DNA of 64,000 nucleotides, taken from contig CAZBWM010000025.1 of assembly GCA_964495375.1 (NCBI GenBank), positions 1-64,000 of the forward strand, written 5' to 3'. Positions 27,251 to 34,878 of this stretch are shown here, piece by piece. Source of the DNA: JAIESQ01 sp964495375 (GTDB lineage: Bacteria; Planctomycetota; Planctomycetia; Pirellulales; JAEUIK01). Below the pieces are notes generated by a model. It did not search any database, had not been told where the DNA came from, and was given only the letters and a program-made list of their open reading frames with translations. The translations under genes were made by a program, and so were the position numbers. Each line of letters opens with the position of its first letter. Within the stretch, counting starts at the first letter, position 1.

Positions 27251-27532
27251 CGACCGACCAGGGTTTGGCGTTGCTCGCAGTAGTGTCAAACGTCGTTCGC
27301 CCCAGTCTAATCCTCATTGCGGCAACCAGTTAGTGCAGTCCGCTTCGTAAACAGCAGGGAAAATCCCCGGAATTCAGGGGCCGGGCCGAAAGCCCTGAAA
27401 TGCCCTGCGCGCCCGCAGAATCGTTGCATTCGTCAAAGTCTGCCGGTCGATGCACTAGAAGTCGCCGCGCCAGGCGCGCTGTCGTTGCTAGCACGCCCAG
27501 GGCGTGTGAACTACTCCGGGGGGAGCAGGTTG
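27251..27532. promoter_or_regulatory. Divergent control region between efflux permease and outer-membrane factor
   Basis: About 280 bp separates the minus-strand permease start from the plus-strand TolC-like start. All three efflux components must therefore be driven from here. No regulator gene lies next to it, and I could not pick out an operator palindrome. A GGGGGGAG Shine-Dalgarno stretch near 27518-27525 supports the TTG start of the TolC-like gene. Confidence 0.45.
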
Positions 27533-29308
27533 TTGCGTCCTAGGTCCGCATCGCTAAGAGCAAGCTTGCTGGCCATTGCTTCAGTGGCCGTGGCAGGTTG
27601 CGCTTCGGACCAGGTTTTCAATGCAGTCCGCGCGCCCGAGAAGTTGCCAGTCGCCACGGCAAACGTCGCGCCAACTTTGCCAATGGTCGCGGCGGAGCCA
27701 CGGGTTCCGTTACCGCCCCTTCCGCCCGCGCCAACACAGCCGGTCGCGTTCGCAGCTCAGCCAGGCGCTCCAAGCTCAAACGCGGCGATCGCTGCCTCGT
27801 ATCAACAAGCACGCCCCGTTGAATCGCCCGTTGGTTCAATACCCGCCGACTCAAGGGCAATGGCCCCCGTGCAGCAAGCCGCGGCGCAGGAGCCGTTGCC
27901 GCCGCCTGCTACTGGGCCAACTCGGCGCGCCGGAGCCATGTTGCCGGGCGCACCGGTTGTGCAAGCGGTCCCCAGACCAGAAGAGCTCCCGGGGCCGACC
28001 GTACAAGGGTTCGGACCCTCGGATGTCCGCATCGTCACGATGGCCAACATCTTGGCCTCGGTCGCGGGCCGCAACCCGCAGGTCAGCTTTGCCACGCAGC
28101 GGTATGCCGAAGCCTACGCCCGGCTGATCGCCGCGCGCGCGCTCTGGCTGCCGGTGATCAATGCCGGTGTCGGCTGGAACAACCATGCTGGACCGATCCA
28201 GGCGAGCAACGGGGTCGTCGAGCAGTTTCCGCGCAGCTCGTTGACCGCTGGCCTGGGCGTGCAGACGATCGGCGCCGGCTCGCCTGTCGTGCCAGGTTTG
28301 TTCGCCAACTTTCATTCGGCTGACGCGATCTTTCAACCCAAGATTGCCAACCGTGCGGCCGCGGCCCGCGATGCCGCCGTGCGCAAGACCGTCAACGACC
28401 TGTTGCTCGATACGGCGCTGGCCTACCTGGATTTGCTCAGGGCCTATCAACTCCATGCCATCACGGTCGACATTCGCTTCCGTGCCGAGGAGCTCGCGAA
28501 AGCGACCGCCGATTTCGCGCGAACAGGCGAAGGGAACGAAGCCGACGCCGACCGCGCCGCCACCGAGCTTTCGATCCGTCAGAACGAAGTGGTCCGCGCC
28601 GAGGAGGAAATCCAAGTCGCTTCCGCGCGTGTGGTGGAGCTGCTCAATGAGAATCCCAACGTGGCGCTGCGCCCCCTGGAGCCGGCCATCGCACCTGTGG
28701 AGTTTGTGCCGCTCGACACGCCGATCCAGACGCTGCTGCCGACCGGCCTGACGAATCGGCCTGAACTTTCCGAGGCCAGCCACCTGGTTGGCGAGGCCGT
28801 CCATCGCTATCGCCTCGAGAAGTCCTCTCCTTGGCTTCCCAACGTATTGATGGGCACGAGCTACGCCGCCTTTGGTGGTGGGCAGGGGAGCCAGATCAAC
28901 AACACGGCCGGGCGATTCGACCTCGACGCGATCGCTTATTGGCAGGTGCGCAACCTGGGTGTCGGCGAGTATGCGGCCCGCCGCGAGGCCCGCGCGCTGT
29001 ACGACCAGACTCGGTTCGCTCAACTGCGCGTCATGAATGAAGTCGCCCGTGAAATCGTGCAGGCCCACGCACAGGTTCAGGCCCGGCATCGCCAGATCGC
29101 GATCTCGCAGCAAGCGGTCGCGCGTGCGAATGCCTCGTTCGATCGCAATCTGCTCCGCGTTCATGAACTGCAAGGGCTGCCGATCGAAACCTTGCAGGCG
29201 ATTCAGGCCCTTGACCAGGCCCGTCGCGATTACCTGCGCGCCGTGGTCGATTACAACGCGGCCCAGTTTCGTTTGCAGCGAGCACTGGGCTGGCCGGTGC
29301 GACTGTGA
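27533..29308 (+). CDS. TolC-like outer-membrane efflux lipoprotein
   Basis: About 591 residues. No ATG lies near the signal sequence. The TTG at 27533, seven bases after a GGGAG, gives a perfect lipoprotein signal (RPRSASLRASLLAIASVAVAGC, lipobox Cys23). TTG 27530 and GTG 27506 are alternatives. A Pro/Ala-rich linker of about 130 residues follows. The outer-membrane factor domain then begins at VRIVTMANILASVAGRNPQVSFA. Two repeated helical hairpin halves are visible, with heptad-rich stretches (DLLLDTALAYLDLLRAYQLHAI, and ALDQARRDYLRAVVDYNAAQFRLQRALG at the end). It would form the exit duct for the divergently encoded permease and adaptor. The long disordered linker is unusual for TolC-family members. 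Confidence 0.87.
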   Translation: MRPRSASLRASLLAIASVAVAGCASDQVFNAVRAPEKLPVATANVAPTLPMVAAEPRVPLPPLPPAPTQPVAFAAQPGAPSSNAAIAASYQQARPVESPVGSIPADSRAMAPVQQAAAQEPLPPPATGPTRRAGAMLPGAPVVQAVPRPEELPGPTVQGFGPSDVRIVTMANILASVAGRNPQVSFATQRYAEAYARLIAARALWLPVINAGVGWNNHAGPIQASNGVVEQFPRSSLTAGLGVQTIGAGSPVVPGLFANFHSADAIFQPKIANRAAAARDAAVRKTVNDLLLDTALAYLDLLRAYQLHAITVDIRFRAEELAKATADFARTGEGNEADADRAATELSIRQNEVVRAEEEIQVASARVVELLNENPNVALRPLEPAIAPVEFVPLDTPIQTLLPTGLTNRPELSEASHLVGEAVHRYRLEKSSPWLPNVLMGTSYAAFGGGQGSQINNTAGRFDLDAIAYWQVRNLGVGEYAARREARALYDQTRFAQLRVMNEVAREIVQAHAQVQARHRQIAISQQAVARANASFDRNLLRVHELQGLPIETLQAIQALDQARRDYLRAVVDYNAAQFRLQRALGWPVRL

Positions 29309-29918
29309 GAAGAGGTGCTCCCGGCACTCTCCTCAACTGCTCAGCCGCGCGATTGACGCTACAGCCAGGACGCAGAACGCCCGAGTCGGACGCAATGCCG
29401 GACGCTCGAGCAGGCTGCAGGCAACCTGATTCGCCACAATCTATGGTGGCCGATGGAACCAAGTGTAGGGTAGGAACTCCGTGCCTACCAAGGTCAGCGC
29501 CGAATCGCGAACGACGCGAAATCTTGTTCGCCGCTAGCCCGCCGCGGCAGAATAGGGTTCGGTTCGATCGTGCATCAGCCCAAGGGGGCGATCGTAAATA
29601 TTCCGATCTTGCCTGTGCTGAGCGCAGTCGAAGGGTTCCTCTCGGTTCAATGCGCGACGCGGACTAAAACGGTGCCAGGAACCGTTTCTACGATCCGGGC
29701 TCCAATCTCATCGGCCAGATAGACACGGTTCCTGGCACCGTTTTCACGGCTGACGAGGCCCCGGCAGGTACGGGTGAAACCCCTGGGAACAAAACGCGAC
29801 CCTCCCTCATCTCTCTTGGTTCAAGCCGCGCAGGGGCGACAGACGTCACTGCGCCACGTTACTTCCGCCGCGTTGCGGCGAAGACTCGCGCTGCGTCCGC
29901 TCACCCGCGCGCATTAGA
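29309..29918. other. Intergenic region with hairpin repeat and an AGCGNAGTCGAAG-type motif
   Basis: This 610-bp gap contains hairpin copy D (29666-29744). About 40 bp before it, CTGAGCGCAGTCGAAGGG near 29617-29634 resembles a short dispersed repeat seen in many environmental genomes. A small palindrome of the form GTAGGGTAGGAACTCC with CGTGCCTAC lies at about 29464-29488. The frames open here (for example 29305-29667) are Arg-rich shadow peptides. I see no real gene. Confidence 0.5.
29666..29744. repeat. Hairpin repeat AACGGTGYCAGGAACCG (copy D)
   Basis: The left arm AAAACGGTGCCAGGAACCGT (29666-29688) and right arm ACACGGTTCCTGGCACCGTT (29724-29744) pair nearly perfectly. The arms carry GCC/GGC where copies B and C carry GTC/GAC. 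The change is compensated on the other arm, which suggests the stem itself is maintained. Confidence 0.85.
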
Positions 29919-29927
29919 ATGGCGCGC

Positions 29928-30293
29928 ATGCCCTTTCTCCCCGCGCGCCGCTGGTTTCAGTTCCGTTTGAGCACCTGGTTCGTGCTCGTGGCGATACTCG
30001 TTTGGGCGATGACGGAATGGCCGTATAGCATTACGCACCGTCGCGAGTGGCATCATGAGGGTGTGCCGCTCCTTTCGACGCATTCGACGCAGGCATGGGA
30101 TCGGCAACACCCGTGGCCGGCGGACGCTGAACACTATATTGGAAACGGCGAAGGTGGTGTTTGGTGGACGGTCAGATCTAGGCCAAATCCCGGATTGAAG
30201 TGGCCCGCGCTCGCCCTGGCACTGTTCCTCACCTGGAAAGCCGCGTGGGCCTTGATCGAACGTCGACGCGGGCGATTCGCCGCGCAAGAATAG
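29928..30293 (+). CDS. Small two-helix membrane protein, RFRLST family type A
   Basis: The protein has 121 residues from the ATG at 29928. That start aligns with its paralogues better than the in-frame ATG at 29919. It has a basic N-terminus (PARRWFQFRLST), a first transmembrane helix (WFVLVAILVWAMTEWP), an extracytoplasmic loop of about 60 residues with several Trp, and a second helix (LKWPALALALFLTWKAAWAL) ending in ERRRGRF. The same layout recurs in the genes at 30574, 32065, 32709 and 33268. Its function is unknown. The positive clusters at both ends place both termini in the cytoplasm. Confidence 0.75.
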   Translation: MPFLPARRWFQFRLSTWFVLVAILVWAMTEWPYSITHRREWHHEGVPLLSTHSTQAWDRQHPWPADAEHYIGNGEGGVWWTVRSRPNPGLKWPALALALFLTWKAAWALIERRRGRFAAQE

Positions 30294-30297
30294 ATCT

Positions 30298-30564
30298 ATG
30301 GACGAGAACCCGTACCGAGCGCCGGAGGAGGACAAGACGGCCGAAGGCGAGCGGATTGTGCCGCCGCTGCCGGGGCGAACCCGTGTTGGGTGGCTCTCGG
30401 CTCTTTTCGTCGCGGCAGCGCTGTACTTGGGGCCCTATGCCGCCTTGATACGCATGGGCCCGCGAGGCAGTGAATCGAACCCTGTGGTTTATTGGGCCGC
30501 TTCCGCCATCTGTATTGCCGCTGCGTATTTTTTTCAGCGACGACCCCCGGCAGCTCACTCCTAA
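30298..30564 (+). CDS. Small NPYRAP-type two-helix membrane protein
   Basis: The 88-residue protein begins MDENPYRAPEED. The NPYRAP motif is common at the start of small planctomycete membrane proteins. Two hydrophobic segments follow (WLSALFVAAALYLGPYAAL and VVYWAASAICIAAAYFF). It lies five bases after the preceding gene and nine before the next, so it looks like part of an operon with the RFRLST family proteins. I know of no function. Confidence 0.68.
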   Translation: MDENPYRAPEEDKTAEGERIVPPLPGRTRVGWLSALFVAAALYLGPYAALIRMGPRGSESNPVVYWAASAICIAAAYFFQRRPPAAHS

Positions 30565-30573
30565 GGCACCCGC

Positions 30574-30906
30574 ATGGCCAACAAGCCCAAACGCCGATGG
30601 TTCCGCTTCCGACTCTCGACGGTCTTGATACTGACCGCGATCGCGGCCTGGGCGATGGCGTCTCGGCCGTGGATGGTGGAGTATGAAGAATGGGCGTACG
30701 GGAGCATGAGCGACCCGCCACCTCCTGGTTTCGAAAATGCAATTGGAACGAGTCGGGGACCAGGCGGAGTTCGCTGGTTTCAAATCGTAGAACGACCGAA
30801 CCCAAACCTCCTCTGGCCCGCTCTCACCCTCGCCGCCTTCCTCGCCTGGAAAGCCCTGTGGGCAGTGGTCGAACGTCGACGCCACAAACTCGCCGCGACA
30901 GAATAG
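30574..30906 (+). CDS. Small two-helix membrane protein, RFRLST family type B
   Basis: The 110-residue protein starts MANKPKRRWFRFRLST. Its first helix is VLILTAIAAWAMA and its second helix LWPALTLAAFLAWKALWAV, followed by VERRRHKLA. At DNA level the first 60 codon-positions of helix 1 are nearly identical to those of the genes at 32709 and 33268, which indicates recent duplication. The loop between the helices (Tyr/Trp/Pro-rich) is the variable part. Its function is unknown. Confidence 0.75.
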   Translation: MANKPKRRWFRFRLSTVLILTAIAAWAMASRPWMVEYEEWAYGSMSDPPPPGFENAIGTSRGPGGVRWFQIVERPNPNLLWPALTLAAFLAWKALWAVVERRRHKLAATE

Positions 30907-31009
30907 AGCCATCCAAGAGAAGCCTACCCCCCGCTGCTTAGACAGCTAAATGTGACGAGCAAGAATCCTCGATGGTCAAAAATGCAACCCGCAGCAATTG
31001 GGAAATGTC

Positions 31010-32050
31010 ATGTGGCGATCTTTGATCATTGCGGGCATAATTTTCCTGCTGCGCCGCGGAGCAGTTACCGTTGCCGCCGAAGATGTCGCGGCAATCCTCA
31101 AGTCGCTCGAGCGTATCGATCACAAACAAGGGGAGGAAGAATATCGTCGCTACATCGAACTTTCGAATGCGCCGGTCGCGCAGTTACAAGAAGCGCTACC
31201 CGCAATCGTTGATCTGTACGATCGGCAGCCCTCCTTCACGATGCACGTGTTCAATCGTTTTCGCGACCGGGGTGGTAACCTAACGCCCGCCGTGCCAAAG
31301 TTGGTCGGTTTTTTGGGTTCGACCGATATATTCTCCAAGTGCGATCTGATCTTGCTGTTGGGCGATCTCGGACCGGCGGCGGGTGAAGGAATTCCGAAGC
31401 TCAAAGAACTCCTTCGTACCGAGGGGCACCTCGGCCACTTCTTTGGGCCGCGAGCTGCCAGCGCCCTCGCGCGGATCGATCCCAACAATCCGGATTACAT
31501 CGATTATCTAATTAGCTGCTTGACGGCTGACGAGGCGCTGCTGCGCTGGCTAGCGGCCGATAGTTTAGGACGTGTGGGTCCTGGTGCCGCTCGAGCAACC
31601 GCTCACCTGATTAAAGCCCGCGAGGACGAAGATCCCGCGGTTCGCATGTATGCTGCGAGTGCACTGTGGAGGATCACACATCGATCGGAGTTATCTCTGC
31701 GAACGCTGGTACGTGCGCTAGAAGAGCCAGGCTCACCCGCCAATCTCGAACCTCTCGGAACGCTGACCGAGGCGCTGCCACACCACCTCATTGCCGCCAC
31801 TTTCTTTGGACGAATGGGGGTCGGAGCGTTCGAAGCGTTGCCGGAACTCCTTGCCCGATTCTACCATCTGCAGCCAGATCACTTTGACGAGTTGGTCCGA
31901 CGTAGTTTGCTACTGGGGATCAACCGCATCGCGCCGTTCGATCCGCGCGTCTGCCAGGTTACCTTGGAAACCGCATTTGGCTTGCACCCGCCGCTGCAAA
32001 CATGGGCCTGGTACATACTGATTACCTCGCCGGCGCGTACCTTCGGATGA
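31010..32050 (+). CDS. Exported HEAT-repeat protein
   Basis: The ATG at 31010 gives 346 residues. A TTG twelve bases upstream is less likely. The N-terminus (WRSLIIAGIIFLLRRGAVTVAAED) reads as a signal peptide or signal anchor. The remainder consists of HEAT-like helical pairs, for example LTPAVPKLVGFLG, LLLGDLGPAAGEGIPKLKELL, RWLAADSLGRVGPGAARATAHLIKA and DPAVRMYAASALWRI. Such repeats form a curved scaffold for protein binding. The gene is embedded in the small membrane-protein array, and its stop overlaps by four bases (ATGA) an ATG at 32047 that leads into the next frame. Confidence 0.78.
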   Translation: MWRSLIIAGIIFLLRRGAVTVAAEDVAAILKSLERIDHKQGEEEYRRYIELSNAPVAQLQEALPAIVDLYDRQPSFTMHVFNRFRDRGGNLTPAVPKLVGFLGSTDIFSKCDLILLLGDLGPAAGEGIPKLKELLRTEGHLGHFFGPRAASALARIDPNNPDYIDYLISCLTADEALLRWLAADSLGRVGPGAARATAHLIKAREDEDPAVRMYAASALWRITHRSELSLRTLVRALEEPGSPANLEPLGTLTEALPHHLIAATFFGRMGVGAFEALPELLARFYHLQPDHFDELVRRSLLLGINRIAPFDPRVCQVTLETAFGLHPPLQTWAWYILITSPARTFG

Positions 32051-32064
32051 GCCTGGAGTTGGAG

Positions 32065-32769
32065 ATGCGTTTCCTTCCCCCGCGCCACTGGTTCCAGTTC
32101 CGCTTGAGCACCTGGTTCGTGCTCGTGGCGATTCTCGGTTGGGCGATGGCAAGTGCCGGAACACGCTGGACAGATCGGAACGAAATCACGCAAGGGAATT
32201 GGATGCCGCCACCCACGGGCTGGATCGTCAAAGGGCCTGATCCACAGGACCCGTTGTTTCGCGTCTATCAAAGCCCAGACTGGCACTTCAATCCGCGATT
32301 GCAATTGCCTGCCTGTGCCTTGGCCGCTTTCTTGGCAGGCAAACTCGCCACGTCGATCTTGCCGCGAGAATGGCTTCCCTTCACGCCGAGCACCAGCTTT
32401 GTGCTGGCGGCGATTCTCGGTTGGGCGATCGCCTCTTGGCCGTATGTTATTTCGGAACAAATGGCACTGAAATCGCGAATGACGGCGACAGGCTGGAGCG
32501 ACCCCGTCGCCGAGCCCGCGAAGTTCGACTCGTGGTACTATCGACACTTCGCCCGGATAACCCGCGCGAGCGGAGGCACCCTCCTAATGTCGAGAATGTC
32601 CTTACACATGTGCGTCGTTCACTACCTCAACCCGCTACTAGTTTATCCGGCAATCGCCCTGGTCGCTTTCCTCACCTGGCAGATCGCACGCGCCATCGAG
32701 AGAACGCTATGGCCAATAAGTCAAAGCACGGCTGGTTCCGCTTCCGCCTTTCGACGGTCCTCATCCTGA
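32065..32769 (+). CDS. Tandem-duplicated RFRLST family membrane protein (two type A units in one frame)
   Basis: This 234-residue frame contains two successive family units. The first runs LPPRHWFQFRLSTWFVLVAILGWAMAS with partner helix LQLPACALAAFLAGKLA. The second runs LPREWLPFTPSTSFVLAAILGWAIASWP with partner helix LVYPAIALVAFLTWQIARAIERT. The ATG at 32065 has GGAG six bases upstream. An ATG at 32047 overlaps the preceding stop. In the second unit the basic FRFRLST entry motif has decayed to LPFTPST. The last 20 codons overlap the next gene in another frame, so the C-terminus may be a read-on after loss of the original stop. Confidence 0.65.
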   Translation: MRFLPPRHWFQFRLSTWFVLVAILGWAMASAGTRWTDRNEITQGNWMPPPTGWIVKGPDPQDPLFRVYQSPDWHFNPRLQLPACALAAFLAGKLATSILPREWLPFTPSTSFVLAAILGWAIASWPYVISEQMALKSRMTATGWSDPVAEPAKFDSWYYRHFARITRASGGTLLMSRMSLHMCVVHYLNPLLVYPAIALVAFLTWQIARAIERTLWPISQSTAGSASAFRRSSS

Positions 32770-33068
32770 CCGCGATCGCGGCCTGGGCGATGGCGTGTTG
32801 GCCGTGGATCGTCACGGAGACGTTTCAAGGTAGCCCGAGCTACATTCAGCTTCCCTCGTCGATCCAATCGCCTGCCGATTTTGACGGCGCGTATTACCAA
32901 TGGCTCGGTCGAAGGAAGCCAATCGGCGGTCCGCTTTGGTTGTTGACGTACCGGGTTGATTACCTCAACCCGCGGGTCCTCGGGCCGATCGCTGCCCTGG
33001 CGGCCTTCCTCGCCTGGAAAGCTGCGTGGGTTGTGATCGAACGTCGCCGCCGGCAGTTCGACAGTTGA
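32709..33068 (+). CDS. Small two-helix membrane protein, RFRLST family type B
   Basis: The 119-residue protein starts MANKSKHGWFRFRLST. Its first helix is VLILTAIAAWAMACWPW and its second LGPIAALAAFLAWKAAWVV, followed by IERRRRQFD. Its first 61 bases overlap the end of the preceding frame. It is the nearest relative of the 30574 protein, with which it shares the MANK start and helix 1 almost residue for residue. The function is unknown. Confidence 0.72.
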   Translation: MANKSKHGWFRFRLSTVLILTAIAAWAMACWPWIVTETFQGSPSYIQLPSSIQSPADFDGAYYQWLGRRKPIGGPLWLLTYRVDYLNPRVLGPIAALAAFLAWKAAWVVIERRRRQFDS

Positions 33069-33120
33069 TCCTCACCGCATCGAATGCCGCACGAACAATG
33101 GCGCTTGGCGATATGGAGTC

Positions 33121-33228
33121 TTTCTGCCACCGAGGGCACTGAGGTCGCAGAGGAATATGAGGCCGAATAACACCCCGCGCGACAATCTCTGCCTTTCTCT
33201 GTGACCTCGGTGTCCTCCGTGGCAAATC
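33121..33228. repeat. Inverted-repeat element of the CACGGAGGACACCGAGG type
   Basis: The left arm at 33121-33155 (TTCTGCCACCGAGGGCACTG and on) and right arm at 33191-33228 (TGTGACCTCGGTGTCCTCCG and on) are imperfect reverse complements separated by about 35 bp. When translated, such repeats produce the spurious TEDTEVTEK peptides seen in many environmental genomes. The element lies between two RFRLST family genes. Confidence 0.6.
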
Positions 33229-33267
33229 CGATTCCAAGCGCGAAGCGCGCAAGCCTAGAATACGCGG

Positions 33268-33639
33268 ATGCGTTCTCTCCCCCCGCGCCGCTGGTTCCGC
33301 ATCCGCGTCTCGACGGTCCTGATCCTGACCGCGATCTTGGCGTGGGGGATGGCGTGCGACCCCGTGCTTGTGACACGGCAGGCCATTCGAGCGCGTGACG
33401 CTAAAGACGGCCAATTCGATCGGCTACTTTTTTCGAGGCAAACTCGTGAGGTCCCGAACCGTCCTGGCGTGTATACGGACATCGTCGATGAGACCTGGAT
33501 TAGCTTCAACAAGTCACTGATCTGGCCCGGTCTCACCCTCACAGCCTTCCTTGCTTGGAAAGCCGCCTGGGCAATCGGCCCGCGACTTGTTCGTCGGCGT
33601 GGCGCCGCGCCAACCTCCGTGGGGAGCCAATCACCATGA
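33268..33639 (+). CDS. Small two-helix membrane protein, RFRLST family type B variant
   Basis: The 123-residue protein starts MRSLPPRRWFRIRVST. Its first helix is VLILTAILAWGMA, its central loop is charged, and its second helix is LIWPGLTLTAFLAWKAAWAI. The usual ERRR tail is replaced by GPRLVRRRGAAP. It ends in an ATGA overlap with the next gene. It is the last recognisable member of the array. Confidence 0.7.
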   Translation: MRSLPPRRWFRIRVSTVLILTAILAWGMACDPVLVTRQAIRARDAKDGQFDRLLFSRQTREVPNRPGVYTDIVDETWISFNKSLIWPGLTLTAFLAWKAAWAIGPRLVRRRGAAPTSVGSQSP

Positions 33640-34388
33640 TGCTCGAACTCTTCATCGCGTGTCTGACGATCGGCGCGGAGGATCTGCCCCGGGCGCGGCC
33701 TTCGACGGACAATTCGGTGGCGCTACGAACCGCCTGGGACACGGTGGCCGACACCGTGCCCATCGAGCGCGGGACCGAGCAATATCAACCCGATGCCAAA
33801 GCGCTCGCCTGGTTCCTCGGCTTTGTCGAGGGGCGAATCCGCGTCGCGCCTCCGGAATGGTGGCGCAAGGCAATTCGCGACGCGCATGCCTACGACCGCG
33901 ATAACATCGAATTGTTGGGTCGACTGGAATCGAATCCCTATCACCGCCGCGACGCGTTGAGTTTCCCCGTGAACGCGGACGTAGAGAATCTGGGTGATGC
34001 CATTGTCTATTCTGTCGGAGTGGAGAAGTTGGCGATTCCCGAGGAGTTGCTGTTGCGCGCCGATGGCGGTGAACTATTCGGGGCCGTGAGCGGAAGCTTC
34101 ACAGACAAGCACCTGTTCGTTGCCGTGCATCATGACGTTCCGCACGCTCACGATGTGGCCTGCCTGGAGCGAGCGACCGGCAAAGTAGTCTGGCGGTCGA
34201 AGGCTTGCGGATGCCTGCGGCCATCGATCGGGGGTAATGGCAATACCGGGAGAAGGGGCACCTGCGTAAGCGTCGTGCCGACCGACGACGATCGCGTGTT
34301 CGTCTTCGGCGCCGCGTTCACCGGCTTTTACCTGCACGGTTTTCGCGCAGGCGATGGCAAGTCGCTCGTTCGGTTCTCGAGCAACTGA
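33636..34388 (+). CDS. Hypothetical protein with PQQ-like beta-propeller blade fragment
   Basis: The 250-residue frame starts at an ATG that overlaps the preceding stop by four bases. The N-terminus MMLELFIACLTIGAED may be a short signal peptide. The middle is helical (DAKALAWFLGFVEGRIRVAPPEWWRKAIRDA). The C-terminal 100 residues contain strands with the pattern of PQQ-enzyme-like blades (CLERATGKVVWRSKA, VFVFGAAFTGFYLHGF). It has too few repeats for a full propeller. I do not recognise a full family. Its linkage to the membrane-protein array is positional only. Confidence 0.6.
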   Translation: MMLELFIACLTIGAEDLPRARPSTDNSVALRTAWDTVADTVPIERGTEQYQPDAKALAWFLGFVEGRIRVAPPEWWRKAIRDAHAYDRDNIELLGRLESNPYHRRDALSFPVNADVENLGDAIVYSVGVEKLAIPEELLLRADGGELFGAVSGSFTDKHLFVAVHHDVPHAHDVACLERATGKVVWRSKACGCLRPSIGGNGNTGRRGTCVSVVPTDDDRVFVFGAAFTGFYLHGFRAGDGKSLVRFSSN

Positions 34389-34424
34389 GCGTTGCCAATT
34401 GGCCAGTTACCTGCCCGTCACTTC

Positions 34425-34815
34425 GGACGCAAAACTGCCCCGTCGGACGCAAATCGGACGGTCGTCGGACGCAAAATGCCGCGAGCTTCTGTCGCCCCAA
34501 GTTGTGCCAACTATTCGAGTTCGGGTGCAATAGGAAGACACCCGGACGCACCCGGACGCAAAATCCCGGAAGAGTTTATAGAGGAGGCGGGAGACTTTAG
34601 ACGTGAGACTTGATGACAAGGAGAAGACCCCTCACCCCCAACCCCTCTCCCGCAGGGGGCGAGGGGAGAGAAGTTTTAGGACGCAAAATGGCCCCGTTAG
34701 GACGGTTTAGGACGCAAGCATTTCGGGTTTTGCGTCCTAAGGTCAAGTGTTTTCATAGCAAGGGGTTAGGTCCTATTTTCGCAGGCTTAGGACGGTTAGG
34801 ACGCAAAATCCCGGA
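34425..34815. repeat. Cluster of short GGACGCAAAA repeats
   Basis: The core GGACGC, usually followed by AAAA, occurs at about 34425, 34445, 34467, 34544, 34554, 34679, 34710 and 34799. One inverted copy lies at about 34726-34740 (TTTTGCGTCCTAA). From 34679 onward the copies are preceded by TTA. Two longer stretches, around 34554-34589 and 34799-34834, share GGACGCAAAATCCCGGAA followed by a similar GAGGC-ending segment. Spacing is irregular and there are no uniform spacers, so this is not a CRISPR array. It fills the gap between the small-protein array and the tad operon's 3' end. Confidence 0.75.
34628..34671. repeat. CCCCTCTCCC hairpin repeat, copy 3
   Basis: CCCCTCACCCCCAACCCCTC, then TCCCGCAGGGGGCGAGGGGA, forms a GC-rich stem-loop with the same core as the copies at 11779 and 14211 but in the opposite orientation. 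It is inserted within the GGACGC repeat cluster. Confidence 0.7.
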
Positions 34816-34878
34816 ACACTTTGTAGAAGAGGCCCCGCCCACGACCGCCAGGGTTCGCTGGGTGCTCGCTCGGGCCCA

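Noticed and set aside
29305..29667. A 120-codon plus-strand frame after the TolC-like gene
   Set aside because: It begins inside the previous gene's end, is Arg/Ser-rich without domains, and runs through dispersed repeat sequence.
34425..34834. Possible CRISPR array
   Set aside because: The repeat core is only 6-10 bases, spacing ranges from 10 to over 100 bases, one copy is inverted, and no cas genes are nearby.
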